Shown here: one piece after another, positions 35,808 through 37,978 of the stretch
Position numbering within the stretch: the stretch's first letter is position 1
Layout of the letters: the number at the start of each line of letters is the position of its first letter
IMG/VR virus record: IMGVR_UViG_3300037234_000381
Location: 1-37,978 of that record
Direction: 5' to 3' (one strand)
Length of the DNA stretch: 37,978 nucleotides
DNA from: a virus
Notes under the pieces: model-generated
The model's input: the letters and a program-made list of their open reading frames with translations, nothing else
What the model was told of the DNA's origin: nothing
Database searches by the model: none
Made by a program: the position numbers and the translations under genes

Positions 35808-37793
35808 TTAAGGGGCTGGTTCAGGCTTACTTGCAAGCTCTGCTTTTGCCACCTCTGCGGCTGCTTTAGTGAAGTTACCCCTTGCGTCCGCTTCAATCTG
35901 TGCCGCTTGCCTATCATCGGCAGAAGTTTCTTGTATCCTAACAGCTGCGATTTTAGCTTCTGCTTTGATAATCTCTTCTTGTATGTCGGTGCTTCTGTCT
36001 TTCTCATTATCAATGATTTTAGTTTGAAGTTGGTTAAGAGTAGCCTTAAGCTCTGCGTTCTCCGCTTCCAACTCTTGAGACTTCTGCAAAGTTTCTTCAG
36101 CGTTAAACCCATCTTGAAGAGAAGCGGGCAGCATCTTCTCAAGCCTATCAGCTATCTCACCTGTGCCTGGTAAGTCTAGATTCCTAACCAATTGGTCACG
36201 CATTAGAGGCATGGCTGTTGGGTCCACTTGAGCTATTGCTAGAATCGCCTGGATAGATTGAGTCTTCTTGTCTGCGTGTGCTGGCCCTCCGTCCGTGGTC
36301 ACGTCCATAGTCCTTAAAACTTGTGGTGTGATTATCTCGGATAGGTTGGCCGTTATCTTCTGTACTTCTCCGTGTTCGTCACGTACTGATATAAGTCTAG
36401 GAGTATCAAAAGCATAGGGTATTGTGTGCAAAACTACACGAGCTACCTGAGCCAAAGACTGCCTAAAGTTGGACGCATATTGAGCCGTGTTTAATTCGCC
36501 TTGTGATTTACGAGTCAATACAGCTAACCCTGTTTCTTGAGAAGTCTGCTTCTCACCTAACTGATTGTCAAATATTCCCGATGCCCTGCCCATGTCAGCT
36601 TGCGCCTGGTTACGAGATTCAATCAAGCCTGTGGACTGTACAGTGTTGTTTGCTCTTTGAGGTGGGCCGATGGGTGTACCATCAATGCTTGTAGCCTTGT
36701 AAGGGAGAAAAGAGTGGTTCTTTGTATTAGCAGTAGCCCAAATATCGGTGTACTTAGCTATCTGCGACTCTTCTGCGATGTAAGGCGCTTTGGGTGCAAG
36801 AGAAGCTAGTTCAGCCTCATTTGATGCGTAAAAGTTTACCATCTTCTGTGAGTCTTTCACCCAATGTACGATACCAGCCCAAAGGAAGTTACCAACATCA
36901 CCCGAGTGCAGTCTGTCACCATAAAAAGGAATAAGAGGGATGAAAGGCAGAGGTAAAGTAGACTCTTCTACAAGTAATTGACCTACAAAGCGGTAGCATT
37001 TACAAACTTTCTTGTCAATCATGCGTGAACGCTTTAGGACAGCGCCCTCAATCTCTTCGTCAGAGTAAGATTCTTGACCTTCATACCAATAACGAGGAGC
37101 TTTCTCAGTCTCCATTACATAATACATTAAATCAGCCACTGAATCTTCAGGAACCGTCCAATTATCGTAAACGTTTATGCCCTCAAGTGCGGTGTTCCCT
37201 ACATCTTCACCAAATTCTTCCTTAGCCGATTTAGAATCAACATACTCAACTTGAACACCGTAGTTTGCATCTGAGCCGTCTATCATGTTCGAATAAGGGT
37301 CCAGGAATACCGTAAGAGGATTACGCACAGGATCAATACAAATCTTTTGGTCTAGCCCTTCGTCATCTTCATAGTCTAAGCCTATCTTAACAAATCCAAA
37401 CCCACATGTAACAGCGTTTTCATAGGCTATATCGTAAGACTCTTGAGCCCTCGATTGATACTCGACACTTCTGAAAATATCACTTACAAGCTCTGTAAAC
37501 TCTTCATTCTCACTAGATACCTTGATGCCCATAGGGTGTAGTCTAAGTGGATTAACTACGTTATTAATCAAGGTTCTTGTGAAGTTCATAACTAGGCTAG
37601 GCCTATCATCTTCTTCACGCTCCGCTTCCGTATCGGGGTCCCATTGATAGCCTGAGCTAAACTCTAGCTCTCTATTTGCCTTGTCGTACTGCTCAGACCA
37701 AAAGCCATTTACAGTGTGTAGTCTTTCCCGAAGTTCAGACCTTATGTTATCAGAAACAATACTAGAAGGTTTCTTCTTGTTCTTTCCATCCAT
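35808..37793 (-). CDS. Portal protein, P22 gp1-like (661 aa)
   Basis: Forms the dodecameric ring for DNA entry and tail attachment. The N-terminal core is typical of the P22 portal family: FWSEQYDKANRELEFSSGYQ, W-D-P, DDRPSLVMNFTRTLINNVVN, with an Asp/Glu-rich loop, IDPVRNPLTVFLDP and the SQKMVNFYASNEAELASLAP helix. The C-terminus is a long Glu/Ala/Gln coiled coil (ETLQKSQELEAENAELKATL), which suggests a barrel. P22 portal has 725 residues. Sixteen bases after terL, with AAAAGGAG. Confidence 0.9.
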   Translation of the reverse strand: MDGKNKKKPSSIVSDNIRSELRERLHTVNGFWSEQYDKANRELEFSSGYQWDPDTEAEREEDDRPSLVMNFTRTLINNVVNPLRLHPMGIKVSSENEEFTELVSDIFRSVEYQSRAQESYDIAYENAVTCGFGFVKIGLDYEDDEGLDQKICIDPVRNPLTVFLDPYSNMIDGSDANYGVQVEYVDSKSAKEEFGEDVGNTALEGINVYDNWTVPEDSVADLMYYVMETEKAPRYWYEGQESYSDEEIEGAVLKRSRMIDKKVCKCYRFVGQLLVEESTLPLPFIPLIPFYGDRLHSGDVGNFLWAGIVHWVKDSQKMVNFYASNEAELASLAPKAPYIAEESQIAKYTDIWATANTKNHSFLPYKATSIDGTPIGPPQRANNTVQSTGLIESRNQAQADMGRASGIFDNQLGEKQTSQETGLAVLTRKSQGELNTAQYASNFRQSLAQVARVVLHTIPYAFDTPRLISVRDEHGEVQKITANLSEIITPQVLRTMDVTTDGGPAHADKKTQSIQAILAIAQVDPTAMPLMRDQLVRNLDLPGTGEIADRLEKMLPASLQDGFNAEETLQKSQELEAENAELKATLNQLQTKIIDNEKDRSTDIQEEIIKAEAKIAAVRIQETSADDRQAAQIEADARGNFTKAAAEVAKAELASKPEPAP

Positions 37794-37808
37794 TTGATAC
37801 TCCTTTTA

Positions 37809-37978
37809 TTAACCCATGAATCCTCTACCCCTACGATTACCGCCAAGGAGAGCATCTATTAATTTCTGTTCATTCTTATGTGATAATGCTCTTATGTCTA
37901 TTAGAGTCATAGCTAGAGCATCAGGTACATCAGGTGAGCGCTTGTTTCTTATCCTTAAAACCTCTTTACTTACTAGAG
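37809..37978 (-). CDS. terL: Terminase large subunit, C-terminal 55 codons (gene begins at 1102)
   Basis: The right-edge frame reads LVSKEVLRIRNKRSPDVPDA then LAMTLIDIRAL and ends RRGRGFMG with TAA at 37811-37809. RSPDVPDALAMTL is the conserved third acidic motif of terminase nuclease domains. Two leftover bases at the edge join one base at position 1 to make an Ala codon in frame with the N-terminal part, so the window ends are contiguous in the genome. Confidence 0.95.
   Translation of the reverse strand, partial: LVSKEVLRIRNKRSPDVPDALAMTLIDIRALSHKNEQKLIDALLGGNRRGRGFMG

Overview
The window appears to be the complete genome, 37,978 bp, of a virulent-looking P22-like podovirus of a Gram-negative host, opened inside the large-terminase gene. 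The N-terminal 367 codons of terL lie on the minus strand at the left edge and the last 55 codons on the minus strand at the right edge. Joining the two ends restores one in-frame 423-codon gene, so the molecule is circular or circularly permuted, as expected for a headful packager. The DNA is AT-rich. The host cannot be named from sequence alone. A lipobox lipoprotein, an M15-type endolysin and P22-type short-tail genes point to a Gram-negative bacterium.

Layout. (1) Minus strand, 12.25 kb down to 1.9 kb: about 38 small, tightly overlapping early genes. Recognisable ones are a ribbon-helix-helix protein, a DUF1376 replication-initiator-like protein, NinB, an HTH/NUMOD1-like protein, several Cys-rich (probably zinc-binding) miniproteins, membrane miniproteins and a lipoprotein. 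A non-coding stretch at 3.98-4.19 kb carries a tRNA-like element preceded by a compact array of hairpins. (2) Plus strand, 12.4 to 17.8 kb: a second early operon with ERF single-strand annealing protein, a Gp157-like protein, an HExxH metallopeptidase-like protein, RusA resolvase and many small unknowns. The two operons diverge from an AT-rich control region at 12.26-12.41 kb. (3) A bidirectional terminator at 17.83-17.86 kb separates the plus operon from the convergent late region. (4) Minus strand, from terS at 1.8 kb through the circle junction and down from 37.98 to 17.86 kb: terS, small gene, terL, portal, scaffold, coat, gp4-like, gp10-like, three ejection-type proteins, two large tailspike/fibre proteins, and a lysis region with an M15 peptidase and a class 3 lipase.

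Control. A conserved module recurs in the early region: a promoter of form TTGnnn-N16-TATAnT (often preceded by ACCC), followed by the leader AACGCAATCAAGGAG and a start codon. The 10-mer AACGCAATCA occurs at least nine times between 3.1 and 17.8 kb on both strands. Three copies have a clear promoter with an identical 16-bp spacer, and a fourth promoter at 2.15 kb has a degenerate leader. The first genes behind two of these promoters (8930-9112 minus and 12415-12591 plus) are paralogues, so promoter, leader and first gene look like a duplicated, inverted unit. No integrase or CI-like repressor was recognised, and no polymerase or helicase, so replication is probably host-dependent and supported by phage recombination functions.
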